Origin: JAERML01 sp035687895
GTDB lineage: Bacteria > Bacteroidota > Ignavibacteria > UBA10030 > UBA6906
DNA length: 25,713 bases
Assembly (NCBI GenBank): GCA_035687895.1
Contig: DASRUE010000251.1
Coordinates: 1-25,713 of the forward strand
Reading direction: 5' to 3'
Position 1 is the first letter of the stretch. Every line of letters starts with the position of its first letter. Below the pieces are notes generated by a model. That model saw nothing but the letters and a program-made list of their open reading frames with translations, did no database searches and had not been told where the DNA came from. Positions 16,185-23,624 of the stretch are shown in pieces. The translations under genes and the position numbers were made by a program.

Positions 16185-17717
16185 ATGTTCAAGAGATCTG
16201 TAATAACGTCGCTGGTGTTGATCACGATCGGAATTATCTTCGGTGCCTTGCTTGTCTCCAACTTCAGCGGAGGTGTGGGGGATGGCTTTGCAGGTAACAC
16301 CGGAGACATCAAGCTTGGCGGACCGCCCCCCGTTACAACTGTCAGTCAGGGCATTAAGGGAATGAGCGACAACTTCGTCACCGTGGCGAAGGCGGTCACG
16401 CCCTCCGTTGTGTCCATCACCGTCACGACAGTTGCCCGTGGGCGAGATAGTGAGAGGCCGCAGGACTTCTTCCATTTCTTTGGTCCGGAGTTCAGACAGC
16501 GAGAGCCGGAGCGTTCACAGGGTGCAGGCTCCGGCGTGATCATTACCCCGGATGGCTACATTGCGACAAATAACCACGTCGTGGAGGATGCCGACAAGGG
16601 AGGCATCGAAGTCGTTCTCGATGACAAGACGCGGTTCAAGGCAAAACTCATCGGGACCGATCCTTCCACAGATCTCGCCATTATCAAGATCGATGCGAAG
16701 GATCTGACGGTCGCTGCTCTGGGGAATTCTGACAACGTTCAGGTGGGTGAATGGGTGCTCGCTATTGGCAACCCGCTCGGGCTCAACTCCACAGTCACGG
16801 CCGGGATCATCAGCGCAGTGGGCCGGAATATCGGGATCATTCGAGACACATACAAGATCGAGAATTTCATACAGACCGATGCGGCCATCAATCCTGGCAA
16901 CAGCGGTGGAGCACTGGTCAATATGAACGGCGAAGTCATCGGCATTAACACGGCAATTGCGACCACCAATGCACGGTACCAGGGATATGGGTTTGCCGTT
17001 CCCGTGAACCTTCTCAAGACCATTGCCGTGGACTTGATCAAGGATGGGAAAGTGGTCCGCGGGTATATCGGGGTACAGATTTCCACTGTTGATCAGACCA
17101 TGGCGAGTGCAATCGGGTTGTCCAAAGCGGAAGGAGTGATTGTCCAGGGCCTCGTGAAGGATGGGGCGGGAGAGAAGGCAGGGCTGAAAGAGGGAGATGT
17201 GATCCTCTCCGTCGACGGAAAAGAGACGAATGCCGCCAACGAATTGCAGAGCTACATTGCAAGCAAACACCCGGGTGATGTTGTGGCCCTGAAAGTCTTC
17301 CGCGACGGAAAGATGATCGAGAAGAAAGTGACGCTCAAAGCCCGCGAAGAGGAGAGCACCACGGTGAAGGCCTCCGATAGGGACAAAGACCGGGAATCGG
17401 TCGAGCCTGAAGTACCCAAAGTGGTGACGTTCGAAGGCCTCGGGCTCAGCGTCCGCGCGCTGACATCTGATGAAAAGAAATCAGCGGAAGTAGAAAAGGG
17501 TGTCATCGTTACTGAGGTCAAACCGTACAGCGAAGCATTCAACCGTGCCATCGAACAGAATTCCGTGATTGTTGAAGCGGACCGGAAAGAGATTTCTTCT
17601 CCCTCCGATCTGAAGAGGACCGTTGACGGAAGAAAACCCGGCGATTCCATCCTTCTCCGTCTCAAGAGGCCCGGTGGCGGTACAGCCTACATTGCGGTGC
17701 AGTTGCCAAAGGAGTAG
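16185..17717 (+). CDS. DegP/HtrA-family periplasmic serine protease
   Basis: Envelope quality-control protease of 510 residues. An N-terminal membrane anchor or signal (about 4-26) leads to a trypsin-like domain with catalytic His131 (TNNHVV), Asp163 (STDLAII) and Ser240 (NPGNSGG), then PDZ1 (about 292-388), a charged linker (REEESTTVKASDRDKDRES region) and PDZ2 (about 415-508). All three catalytic residues are present, so it should be active against misfolded envelope proteins. ATG 16185 is preferred over ATG 16155 because a full AGGAGG (16171-16176) lies eight bases before it. Two PDZ domains favour DegP/DegQ over the one-PDZ DegS type. The gene ends a transcript at the terminator 24 bases after its stop. 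Confidence 0.94.
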   Translation: MFKRSVITSLVLITIGIIFGALLVSNFSGGVGDGFAGNTGDIKLGGPPPVTTVSQGIKGMSDNFVTVAKAVTPSVVSITVTTVARGRDSERPQDFFHFFGPEFRQREPERSQGAGSGVIITPDGYIATNNHVVEDADKGGIEVVLDDKTRFKAKLIGTDPSTDLAIIKIDAKDLTVAALGNSDNVQVGEWVLAIGNPLGLNSTVTAGIISAVGRNIGIIRDTYKIENFIQTDAAINPGNSGGALVNMNGEVIGINTAIATTNARYQGYGFAVPVNLLKTIAVDLIKDGKVVRGYIGVQISTVDQTMASAIGLSKAEGVIVQGLVKDGAGEKAGLKEGDVILSVDGKETNAANELQSYIASKHPGDVVALKVFRDGKMIEKKVTLKAREEESTTVKASDRDKDRESVEPEVPKVVTFEGLGLSVRALTSDEKKSAEVEKGVIVTEVKPYSEAFNRAIEQNSVIVEADRKEISSPSDLKRTVDGRKPGDSILLRLKRPGGGTAYIAVQLPKE

Positions 17718-17741
17718 TTCCAAGCAGGACCAATCACTCGC

Positions 17742-17770
17742 GGCCCGGGAGGATTCTTCCGGGCCTTTTT
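17742..17770 (+). terminator. Intrinsic terminator after the htrA-type gene
   Basis: A 10-base-pair stem with one G-U pair (17742-17751 with 17756-17765), a GATT loop and then TTTTTGTTTT. The GC-rich stem with an immediate T tract is a textbook rho-independent terminator, and it separates the protease gene from the promoter at 17805. Confidence 0.93.
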
Positions 17771-17804
17771 GTTTTCAGTGGTTTACATCCATCGCTTACA
17801 GAGC

Positions 17805-17833
17805 TTGACAATTGCCGCTTGGAATGCTATATT
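17805..17833 (+). promoter_or_regulatory. Consensus-like sigma70 promoter for the HNH gene
   Basis: A perfect TTGACA (17805-17810), a 17-base spacer and TATATT (17828-17833) follow directly after the terminator. Transcription would start near 17840. This is the best promoter match in the window. It also shows that the TTG at 17819, at the far 5' end of the open frame, lies inside the promoter and cannot be the translation start. Confidence 0.8.
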
Positions 17834-17859
17834 TTTACAGGTTTTACGCACGGCGATTC

Positions 17860-17910
17860 TCTCAGTATTCAGACAGAAGGAGGTAAGGAGGACTTCAGCT
17901 CTCAGATTCA
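17860..17910 (+). promoter_or_regulatory. Tandem Shine-Dalgarno sequences flanked by a short direct repeat
   Basis: Two copies of AAGGAGG stand side by side (17877-17883 and 17885-17891). On either side is an imperfect direct repeat, TCTCAGTATTCA (17860-17871) and TCTCAGATTCA (17900-17910). No ATG, GTG or TTG in the gene's frame lies within normal spacing; the first is GTG 17918, 26 bases after the second copy. An ATT codon at 17906 is the only rare-start candidate closer in. Confidence 0.6.
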
Positions 17911-17917
17911 CTCGAAC

Positions 17918-18436
17918 GTGTCGCACGGGAAGTTGAATGCGAAGGTTCTGATTCTTAATCAGAACTATGAGCCCATGAGTGTGATCAACGTGAGGAAAGC
18001 AATCGTACTTCTTTATCTTGGGAAGGTGGAGCTCATCGAGGCCAACCAGGCATTGAGAGTTCGGTCGACGTCGACCTCCATGCCGTTTCCCAGCATCGTA
18101 CGGCTCTCGTTCTATGTCCGGGTTCCATTTAAGAAGATCATTCTTTCGCGTAAGAACATCCTCCGGCGCGACGGTCATCGGTGCCTGTTCTGCGGTCGCT
18201 CGGATCTCACGCTGACCATCGACCATGTCGTTCCGATTTCCCGCGGAGGTGAAGACACGTGGGAAAACCTCGTTTGCGCATGTGTCCGATGCAACAACAA
18301 GAAAGGGGATCGCACACCTGAAGAATCGATGATGCCCCTCCGCAGAAAGCCCATGCGGCCGAATCACGTGACGTTCATCAGACACTTCGTCGGTACGCTG
18401 GATGAACGATGGAAACCATACCTGTTTCTGCATTAG
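17918..18436 (+). CDS. HNH endonuclease family protein
   Basis: Cytoplasmic protein of 172 residues with a C-terminal HNH nuclease fold. The N-terminal half NAKVLILNQNYEPMSVINVRKAIVLLYLGK (7-36) is the conserved leader of a widespread chromosomal HNH family of unknown role. The zinc ribbon and active site are intact: Cys89-x2-Cys92 (CLFCG), Asp102-His103 (IDHVVP), Asn117 (ENLVC), Cys122-x2-Cys125 and Asn126 (CNNKKGDRTP). The start is uncertain: GTG 17918 is used because homologous sequence begins just after it (LNAKVL), but the strong tandem Shine-Dalgarno lies too far upstream; TTG 17933 and ATT 17906 are alternatives. It has its own promoter and a terminator directly after the stop. It is not beside any modification enzyme, so restriction is not implied. 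Confidence 0.85.
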   Translation: MSHGKLNAKVLILNQNYEPMSVINVRKAIVLLYLGKVELIEANQALRVRSTSTSMPFPSIVRLSFYVRVPFKKIILSRKNILRRDGHRCLFCGRSDLTLTIDHVVPISRGGEDTWENLVCACVRCNNKKGDRTPEESMMPLRRKPMRPNHVTFIRHFVGTLDERWKPYLFLH

Positions 18437-18463
18437 TCCCGTCCACCTGACGGGAAATTTTTT
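18437..18463 (+). terminator. Intrinsic terminator or attenuator before trpS
   Basis: A 7-base-pair stem (TCCCGTC 18437-18443 with GACGGGA 18449-18455), loop CACCT and then AATTTTTT to 18463. It begins one base after the HNH stop and ends 35 bases before the trpS start, with no clear promoter in between, so it may set the level of read-through into trpS. Confidence 0.8.
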
Positions 18464-18498
18464 GCTGGACCGATACTCACACGACCAACAGGTAAAGG

Positions 18499-19485
18499 TT
18501 GACGCGACAGAAGACGATTCTCAGTGGGATGCGGCCAACCGGAAAGCTGCATCTTGGACATCTTGTCGGGGCTCTGGAAAATTGGGTCACTCTGCAGCAT
18601 GAGTACAAGAACTACCACCTCATCGCGGACTATCACGCGCTGACAACAAATCTCGACTCAGCCGGGATCTACCAGAATTCGATTGACATGGTCATAGACT
18701 GGCTGGCCGCCGGCATCGATTCCGCTAAAAGTCCCATCTTCCGCCAGTCGCAGGTGAAAGAACACACCGAGCTGCACCTGATTTTTTCCATGCTGATCAC
18801 GACTGCCCGGCTCGAACGGAACCCTGCAGTGAAAGATCAAGTGCGTGAGCTGAATATTGAGAATGTGAGCTATGGACATCTCGGATATCCTGTGCTACAG
18901 TCGGCAGACATTCTCTTGTACAAGGGGGATCTTGTGCCCGTTGGCGAAGACCAGGTCCCACATGTCGAGATTTCGAGGGAGATTGCGCGGAGGTTCAACA
19001 ACCAGTACGGTGCTGTTTTTCCGGAGCCTGAACCCAAGCTGACAAAGTTTGCACGGCTTCCCGGCCTGGATGGGATGGACAAGAAGATGAGCAAATCATC
19101 CGGCAACACAATTCTTCTCTCAGATTCGCCGGACGACATCAAAAAGAAAATGCGCTCAGCGGTGACCGACCCGCTGAAGGTGCGGAAGAACGACCCCGGT
19201 CGGCCCGAGGTCTGCCTTGTCTTCACCTACCATCAGAAATTCAATGCGGCTGAGAAGGATCAAATCGAACGAGACTGCCGAAGCGGTGCATTGGGGTGCG
19301 TTGATTGCAAACTGCGGATTGCCCGGCGGATCGCGGACACGCTGGCTCCATTCCGTGAAAAGAGAGCGTACTACGAGGCGCATACGTCCGACGTAGAAGG
19401 CATACTTGCAGACGGTGAACACCGCGCCCGAACGCGTGCCGGCGAAACCATGGCAGAAGTTCATGCAGCTATGAATCTAGGATGA
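18499..19485 (+). CDS. trpS: Tryptophanyl-tRNA synthetase
   Basis: Class Ic aminoacyl-tRNA synthetase that charges tRNA-Trp with tryptophan using ATP. It has 328 residues, the usual bacterial length. The ATP-binding HIGH-type motif is GKLHLGH (15-21) and the KMSKS loop is intact (196-200, in DGMDKKMSKSSGN). VPVGEDQVPHVEISREIA is the conserved tryptophan-pocket and dimer region. The start is TTG 18499, giving (M)TRQKTILSGMRPTGKLHLGH; AGG at 18490-18492 is six bases away. The next in-frame ATG would remove the first strand of the Rossmann fold. It leads the trpS-scpA-scpB-rluB run. Confidence 0.96.
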   Translation: MTRQKTILSGMRPTGKLHLGHLVGALENWVTLQHEYKNYHLIADYHALTTNLDSAGIYQNSIDMVIDWLAAGIDSAKSPIFRQSQVKEHTELHLIFSMLITTARLERNPAVKDQVRELNIENVSYGHLGYPVLQSADILLYKGDLVPVGEDQVPHVEISREIARRFNNQYGAVFPEPEPKLTKFARLPGLDGMDKKMSKSSGNTILLSDSPDDIKKKMRSAVTDPLKVRKNDPGRPEVCLVFTYHQKFNAAEKDQIERDCRSGALGCVDCKLRIARRIADTLAPFREKRAYYEAHTSDVEGILADGEHRARTRAGETMAEVHAAMNLG

Positions 19486-19501
19486 AGGGGAGGGCGTTGC
19501 C

Positions 19502-20245
19502 ATGTATCGTGTGAAACTTACCGACTTCGAGGGTCCGTTGGACCTCCTCCTCTTTTTCATCAAGAGGGACGAGCTGGACATCTACAATATTCCTATCTCG
19601 AAGATCACGCGGGAGTTTCTCGAATACCTCCATCTTATGTCCACGCTCGACCTCGAGGTGGCAGGCGACTTCATCGTCATGGCGGCCACCCTGATGCAGA
19701 TCAAGGTGAAGATGTTACTGCCGAAAGTGGAGGGGCAGGAGGATGAAGAAGACCCTCGCGCTGAGCTGGTCAGGCGGCTGATCGAGTACAAGCGCTTCAA
19801 GGAAATGTCGTTGCATATGTCCTCGTTGGAAGATGAGCAGCGAAAACTTTCGTACCGACGATTCTTTCATAGCGACCCGAAGGTTCAGTTAATCGATGAG
19901 GATGAAGATCTCTTAAAGGACGTTTCTCTGTTTAATCTCATCGCTGCCTTCAAGTCGGCAATGGATCATATGCCGAAAAAGGTTATCCACGAAGTGAATC
20001 TGCTCAACGTATCCGTCGACGAACAGATGAGCTTCACGATGGACTATCTTCGTGTCCACGGTGAAACAACATTGCTCTCCCTGGTCTCTCACATGACGGA
20101 AAAGATTCGGATCGTTGTGACAATCATTGCTCTGCTGGAGATGACAAAAAACAAGCTGATCTCTCTCTCCCCCGCAAAAGGACGGGATGACATTGCGATC
20201 CGGCCCGGTTCCGTGGTACTTCCCTTACAAACCGCAACCGCATGA
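19502..20245 (+). CDS. scpA: Segregation and condensation protein ScpA (kleisin)
   Basis: Kleisin subunit of the SMC-ScpA-ScpB condensin that compacts and segregates the chromosome. It has 247 residues. The N-terminal FEGPLDLLLFFIKRDELDIYNIPISKIT (9-36) is diagnostic of ScpA and binds the SMC neck; VAGDFIVMAATLMQIKVKMLLP follows, then an acidic linker (EDEEDPRAE region), and the C-terminal winged helix that binds the SMC head is near FTMDYLRVHGETTLLSLVSH. ATG 19502 comes 16 bases after trpS. The stop overlaps scpB by four bases, fitting stoichiometric production of the two partners. The smc gene itself is not in the window. Confidence 0.95.
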   Translation: MYRVKLTDFEGPLDLLLFFIKRDELDIYNIPISKITREFLEYLHLMSTLDLEVAGDFIVMAATLMQIKVKMLLPKVEGQEDEEDPRAELVRRLIEYKRFKEMSLHMSSLEDEQRKLSYRRFFHSDPKVQLIDEDEDLLKDVSLFNLIAAFKSAMDHMPKKVIHEVNLLNVSVDEQMSFTMDYLRVHGETTLLSLVSHMTEKIRIVVTIIALLEMTKNKLISLSPAKGRDDIAIRPGSVVLPLQTATA

Positions 20246-21009
20246 CAGAGGACCACACATTAGGTTCCAGCGTTCCCTCGGCAAAAGAGATTATTGAAGC
20301 GCTGATTTTTGCCTCCGACGAACCACTTACCACAAGACAGATCGTGGAGATCTTCGGGATGCTTGAGGAAGGGGAGAGGCCGCGGAGAATCAGTGAAGAG
20401 AACATCCTTGCGGCAATCGAGGAATTGAACAAAGAGTTTGCGGAGACCGGGCGCGCGTATCATATTGTGAAAGTTGCCGGCGGGTATCAATATGCGACTC
20501 TGAAGCGGTTCTCAGTGTGGCTGGGAAAGATGGTCAAAGAGAGGTCAAGGAGGAAGCTGTCCGTGTCGGCATTGGAAAGCCTTGCAGTGATTGCATACAA
20601 GCAGCCAGTCACCAAACCGGAAATTGAAGCAATCCGCGGTGTCAATGCAGACTACGTATTGCATACACTCCTGGAGCGGAACATGGTGACCATTATCGGT
20701 CGTGCGGCGACGCCGGGGCGACCTTTGTTGTACGGAACAACGAGAGACTTCCTGAAGCATTTCGGTCTGAATGACCTCTCAGAACTTCCAAAGCCGCGCG
20801 AAATCGACGAGCTGATGGCCGAGGCAGAATTCGAAGTTGAGAAACGGATGCTGGCCGATCTCGAGGCAAAGAAGGCGGCGGCGGACGTCGATGAACCAAC
20901 CGATTTGACAGAAGGCGGGAGCATTGTTGTGAGCGAGGATGGAACGTTGCGCGAAATCTCTGATGATACGCCTCCCGATGTTGATGAGTTGTCAAAGGAC
21001 CCCGAATAA
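20242..21009 (+). CDS. scpB: Segregation and condensation protein ScpB
   Basis: Dimeric kite subunit of the SMC condensin, binding the middle of ScpA. It has 255 residues. Two winged-helix domains are recognisable: the first around IIEALIFASDEPLTTRQIVEIFG (13-35), the second around LSVSALESLAVIAYKQPVTKPEIEAIRGV and GRPLLYGTTRDFLKHFGL. The C-terminal tail after about residue 190 is rich in Glu and Asp and probably disordered, longer than in minimal ScpB proteins. ATG 20242 overlaps the scpA stop by four bases. Confidence 0.95.
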   Translation: MTEDHTLGSSVPSAKEIIEALIFASDEPLTTRQIVEIFGMLEEGERPRRISEENILAAIEELNKEFAETGRAYHIVKVAGGYQYATLKRFSVWLGKMVKERSRRKLSVSALESLAVIAYKQPVTKPEIEAIRGVNADYVLHTLLERNMVTIIGRAATPGRPLLYGTTRDFLKHFGLNDLSELPKPREIDELMAEAEFEVEKRMLADLEAKKAAADVDEPTDLTEGGSIVVSEDGTLREISDDTPPDVDELSKDPE

Positions 21010-21036
21010 CCACCCTGCGTTTGCGTGGGGCTGCCC

Positions 21037-21798
21037 ATGAAAAGGACTGAACTAAAAGACTCTCCGCAGCTGATCCGGCTCAACCGGTACCTGAGTATGT
21101 GCGGGATTGCCTCGCGCCGGAAGGCCGATACGCTGATTGCGGACGGGAAAGTGGAAGTAAACCATAGAGCCATCATTGACCTGGGAACAAAGATCAACCC
21201 GGAACGTGATAGAGTCTTTGTAGATGGCAAGCAGGTTACTCAGGTTCATGACTGCGTCTACCTTGTCATGAACAAACCGAAGGATGCGATCACTACATTG
21301 AGCGATGAACGGGGTCGGACTACCGTCATGAGCCTGCTCCGATCCAAGCACCGTGTCTATCCCATCGGCCGCTTGGACAGGAACACGACCGGCGTGCTTC
21401 TGTTCACCAACGACGGTGAATTTGCCAACCGGCTGATGCACCCGAAATTCGAGATCCCAAAATCATATCAGGTGACACTGGAAACGGTTGTTACGCGCGA
21501 CCACATTGAGAAGCTTCGCAAAGGAGTTCGCCTGGATGATGGGAAACCTGCCGGCGGGGAGGTATATGTGCTTCCGGGAGGGAAAGGAAAAGAAATCGGC
21601 ATTATCATCCACGAAGGCCGTAATCGACAGGTCCGGAAAATGTTCGAATCGCTCGGGTATGAGGTGAGGAAACTCGACCGCGTTGCTTATGGACCTATCA
21701 CCAAAGATGGCCTCGCCCGCGGCGCCTCACGAAGCCTCTCTCGCTCGGAAGTACGTGCGCTCCGGCAACTTGCCGGCTTGCCTGACGTTTACGCGTAG
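21037..21798 (+). CDS. rluB: RluB-like 23S rRNA pseudouridine synthase (copy 2)
   Basis: Pseudouridine synthase of the RsuA/RluB family, 253 residues. An S4 domain (LIRLNRYLSMCGIASRRKADTLI, 12-34) precedes the synthase domain with YLVMNKPKDAITT, the catalytic GRLDRNTTG (Asp114) and HEGRNRQVRKMFESLGYEV. The position directly after scpA and scpB is the usual place of rluB in many bacteria, so modification of 23S rRNA near the RluB site is likely; the exact base is inference. The frame starts at GTG 21025, but ATG 21037 has GGGG at 21027-21030 in place as a Shine-Dalgarno. A small hairpin without a T tract follows the stop. Confidence 0.92.
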   Translation: MKRTELKDSPQLIRLNRYLSMCGIASRRKADTLIADGKVEVNHRAIIDLGTKINPERDRVFVDGKQVTQVHDCVYLVMNKPKDAITTLSDERGRTTVMSLLRSKHRVYPIGRLDRNTTGVLLFTNDGEFANRLMHPKFEIPKSYQVTLETVVTRDHIEKLRKGVRLDDGKPAGGEVYVLPGGKGKEIGIIIHEGRNRQVRKMFESLGYEVRKLDRVAYGPITKDGLARGASRSLSRSEVRALRQLAGLPDVYA

Positions 21799-21805
21799 GC
21801 GAACA

Positions 21806-21820
21806 ACGGCTTTCAGCCGT
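21806..21820 (+). terminator. Small hairpin after the rluB-like gene, weak terminator candidate
   Basis: A perfect 6-base-pair stem (ACGGCT with AGCCGT) with a TTC loop begins 8 bases after the stop. No T tract follows, only a mixed pyrimidine stretch, so it may be a 3' end stabiliser or a rho-dependent end rather than an intrinsic terminator. Confidence 0.35.
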
Positions 21821-21882
21821 CATCCATTCTCGCTCTTCAGCTCCTTTCCGTCTCAACTCATAGTCTCCACGGGTAATGCATT

Positions 21883-22944
21883 ATGAAGACACGCTCCCAT
21901 CTGTCCCATGTGGCCTTTCTTCTGACCGCGATGATGTGGATCTCATGTGCACCCTCGGTGTACAAAGAGGTCTTTCCCACATTGCTCGACGGGAAATACG
22001 ATACCGAATTCCCATACAAGGGGTGCGCGCAACAATTGGAAGAGATTGGCGAAACTGTTCACATGCTGAACTGCGTCGCTTACTACAGAAGCTATGTCTT
22101 TGCGGAGTCGAGCAAAGTATCCCTGAGCGGTCTCTCAGAAAGCACGATCAAGCAACGAGCATCAAAGGTGGTGTACTATCGAAACACAGGTTCCGGGACC
22201 GCGACTGTCGTTCATTATCAGGACAAGCGTGTTGCGCTCTTGACATGCGCGCACATTGTGGATTTCCCCGATACCGCCGTCTCGTATCACCCCGGTGCGG
22301 AGGGAAAGCCGGGCCCATACATCCAGAGCTTTTCGATCAAAGAACGGCAGTCTAACTACATTGCAGTGTTTCCCGAAGGAGGAGAGGTGGAAATTCTGGC
22401 GATGGATCGGTCGCTGGATGTTGCACTGGTTGGCAAGAAATTCAACCTCGAGCCGGAGAAGAGGATTCAAGTTTTCGGCTACCCGCTGGGGAAGGCGCGC
22501 GAACTGGAGTGGGGCTCGTTCGTGTATTTGTTCGGCTATCCCATGGGGTTCAAGATGGTGACGAAAGGAACGGTCAGCAGTCCGAACAAAGACAGGCAAG
22601 GCTCATTCCTTACAGACGCAGTCTTCAACAGAGGTTTCAGTGGAGGACTCGTGCTTGGCATCAGGGATGGGGTTCCCAATTTTGAGTTGGTTGGTATCGT
22701 CAAATTGGTGCCAGGCAGTTCTGAATACCTTCTTGTCCCGACCAGGGAAGGCGAAGAACTGGAATACGATCCCCGTGTTCCCTATACCGGCAATATCTAC
22801 GTCGATCGACGGTTTAACATCCGCTATGGCATTACACAATCCATCGGTATCGAAGCCATCGCGAAGTTTGTCGAGGATAACCGCGCACTCCTTGCGCGCC
22901 GGGGATTTGCGATTTCAATGTTTGGTTCTTCTCCTCAGCCATGA
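21883..22944 (+). CDS. Trypsin-like serine protease lipoprotein
   Basis: Protein of 353 residues with a signal peptide and lipobox (WISC, Cys22), so probably a membrane-anchored lipoprotein. The fold is chymotrypsin-like: LLTCAHIVDF carries a candidate catalytic His123, RSLDVALVG a candidate Asp179 and NRGFSGGLVLG a candidate Ser253. The order and spacing fit a trypsin_2/HtrA-type protease domain, but the serine motif is GFSGG instead of GNSGG, and no PDZ domain follows; the C-terminus is about 60 residues of unassigned sequence. KVVYYRNTGSGTATVVHYQDKR is the typical first-strand region. The related sequence FGYPLGKARELEWG / LFGYPMGFKMVTKG contains two FGYPxG segments close together. The target is unknown. 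ATG 21883 has no strong Shine-Dalgarno. It lies 85 bases after the rluB-like gene. Confidence 0.8.
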   Translation: MKTRSHLSHVAFLLTAMMWISCAPSVYKEVFPTLLDGKYDTEFPYKGCAQQLEEIGETVHMLNCVAYYRSYVFAESSKVSLSGLSESTIKQRASKVVYYRNTGSGTATVVHYQDKRVALLTCAHIVDFPDTAVSYHPGAEGKPGPYIQSFSIKERQSNYIAVFPEGGEVEILAMDRSLDVALVGKKFNLEPEKRIQVFGYPLGKARELEWGSFVYLFGYPMGFKMVTKGTVSSPNKDRQGSFLTDAVFNRGFSGGLVLGIRDGVPNFELVGIVKLVPGSSEYLLVPTREGEELEYDPRVPYTGNIYVDRRFNIRYGITQSIGIEAIAKFVEDNRALLARRGFAISMFGSSPQP

Positions 22945-22979
22945 GGATATTTAACATCATCCTATGTGATGTGTAAGAT

Positions 22980-23624
22980 ATGAAACCCAAGTTGTTGCTC
23001 ATTCTGTCCCTTCCACTCCTAGTGTTTGCGGGAGCCTTCTTTCTGTTTGCGTTTGCGTCAACATCGACATATCAGAAATGGAGTGTAGGGGATGAGACGC
23101 CGGCCACGGTGACCGCAGAGGCCATGCGTCGCATAGGTGTGGATCAGCCGGAGTGGAGAACGCTTGTCATTTCCGTTTCGAAGGAGGTTAACGTCCCGAG
23201 ATCAGTGATATGGTCTATCTGGGCGGAACTTCCCGGCTGGCCCCGATGGTCACGACCGTTGCACAAATCCGCCCGTTGGCTCGGCAAGCCGGGGTGGCGC
23301 ACTGGTGCACAGTTTGAACAAGTGCTCAACCTAGGATTCCCCGTGGGCGAACGAACATCGCATGAACACGTGGAGAAGGTCTCCGAAGGTGAACAGGTTG
23401 TATGGTGGAAAGAAGAGGACGGTATCCGTTCGTGCCACATCTGGAAGTTAGAAGAACTCCCCGGAGGACGGACACGCATTACCAATACGGAAGTCTTCCA
23501 TGGAACATCCATCGGGATGATCAAGATTCTTGTTGGGCCGAGGTGGCTGAAGCTTTTTGAATTGGCCGTGGATCAGCTTGCCCTGGAGGGGACAAGCCAT
23601 TTGAAACGGAATGAAGTACTTTGA
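22980..23624 (+). CDS. Membrane-anchored SRPBCC (START-like) domain protein
   Basis: Protein of 214 residues with one N-terminal membrane segment (about 4-26) and a soluble START-like domain. The stretch SKEVNVPRSVIWSIWAELPGWPRWSRPLHKSARWLG (67-102) matches the opening strand and helix of SRPBCC/polyketide-cyclase proteins, followed by strands GAQFEQVLNLGFPVGERTSHEHV and QVVWWKEEDGIRSCHIWKLEEL, and a long C-terminal helix. Such domains bind hydrophobic ligands; no enzyme activity can be assigned. A 6-base-pair hairpin (22954-22972) lies in the short gap before ATG 22980 and no strong Shine-Dalgarno is visible, so expression may be low or structured. Confidence 0.75.
   Translation: MKPKLLLILSLPLLVFAGAFFLFAFASTSTYQKWSVGDETPATVTAEAMRRIGVDQPEWRTLVISVSKEVNVPRSVIWSIWAELPGWPRWSRPLHKSARWLGKPGWRTGAQFEQVLNLGFPVGERTSHEHVEKVSEGEQVVWWKEEDGIRSCHIWKLEELPGGRTRITNTEVFHGTSIGMIKILVGPRWLKLFELAVDQLALEGTSHLKRNEVL

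Noticed and set aside
17819..17917. Upstream extension of the HNH frame to TTG 17819
   Set aside because: This TTG lies in the spacer of the promoter, before any plausible transcription start, so it cannot be translated from that promoter.
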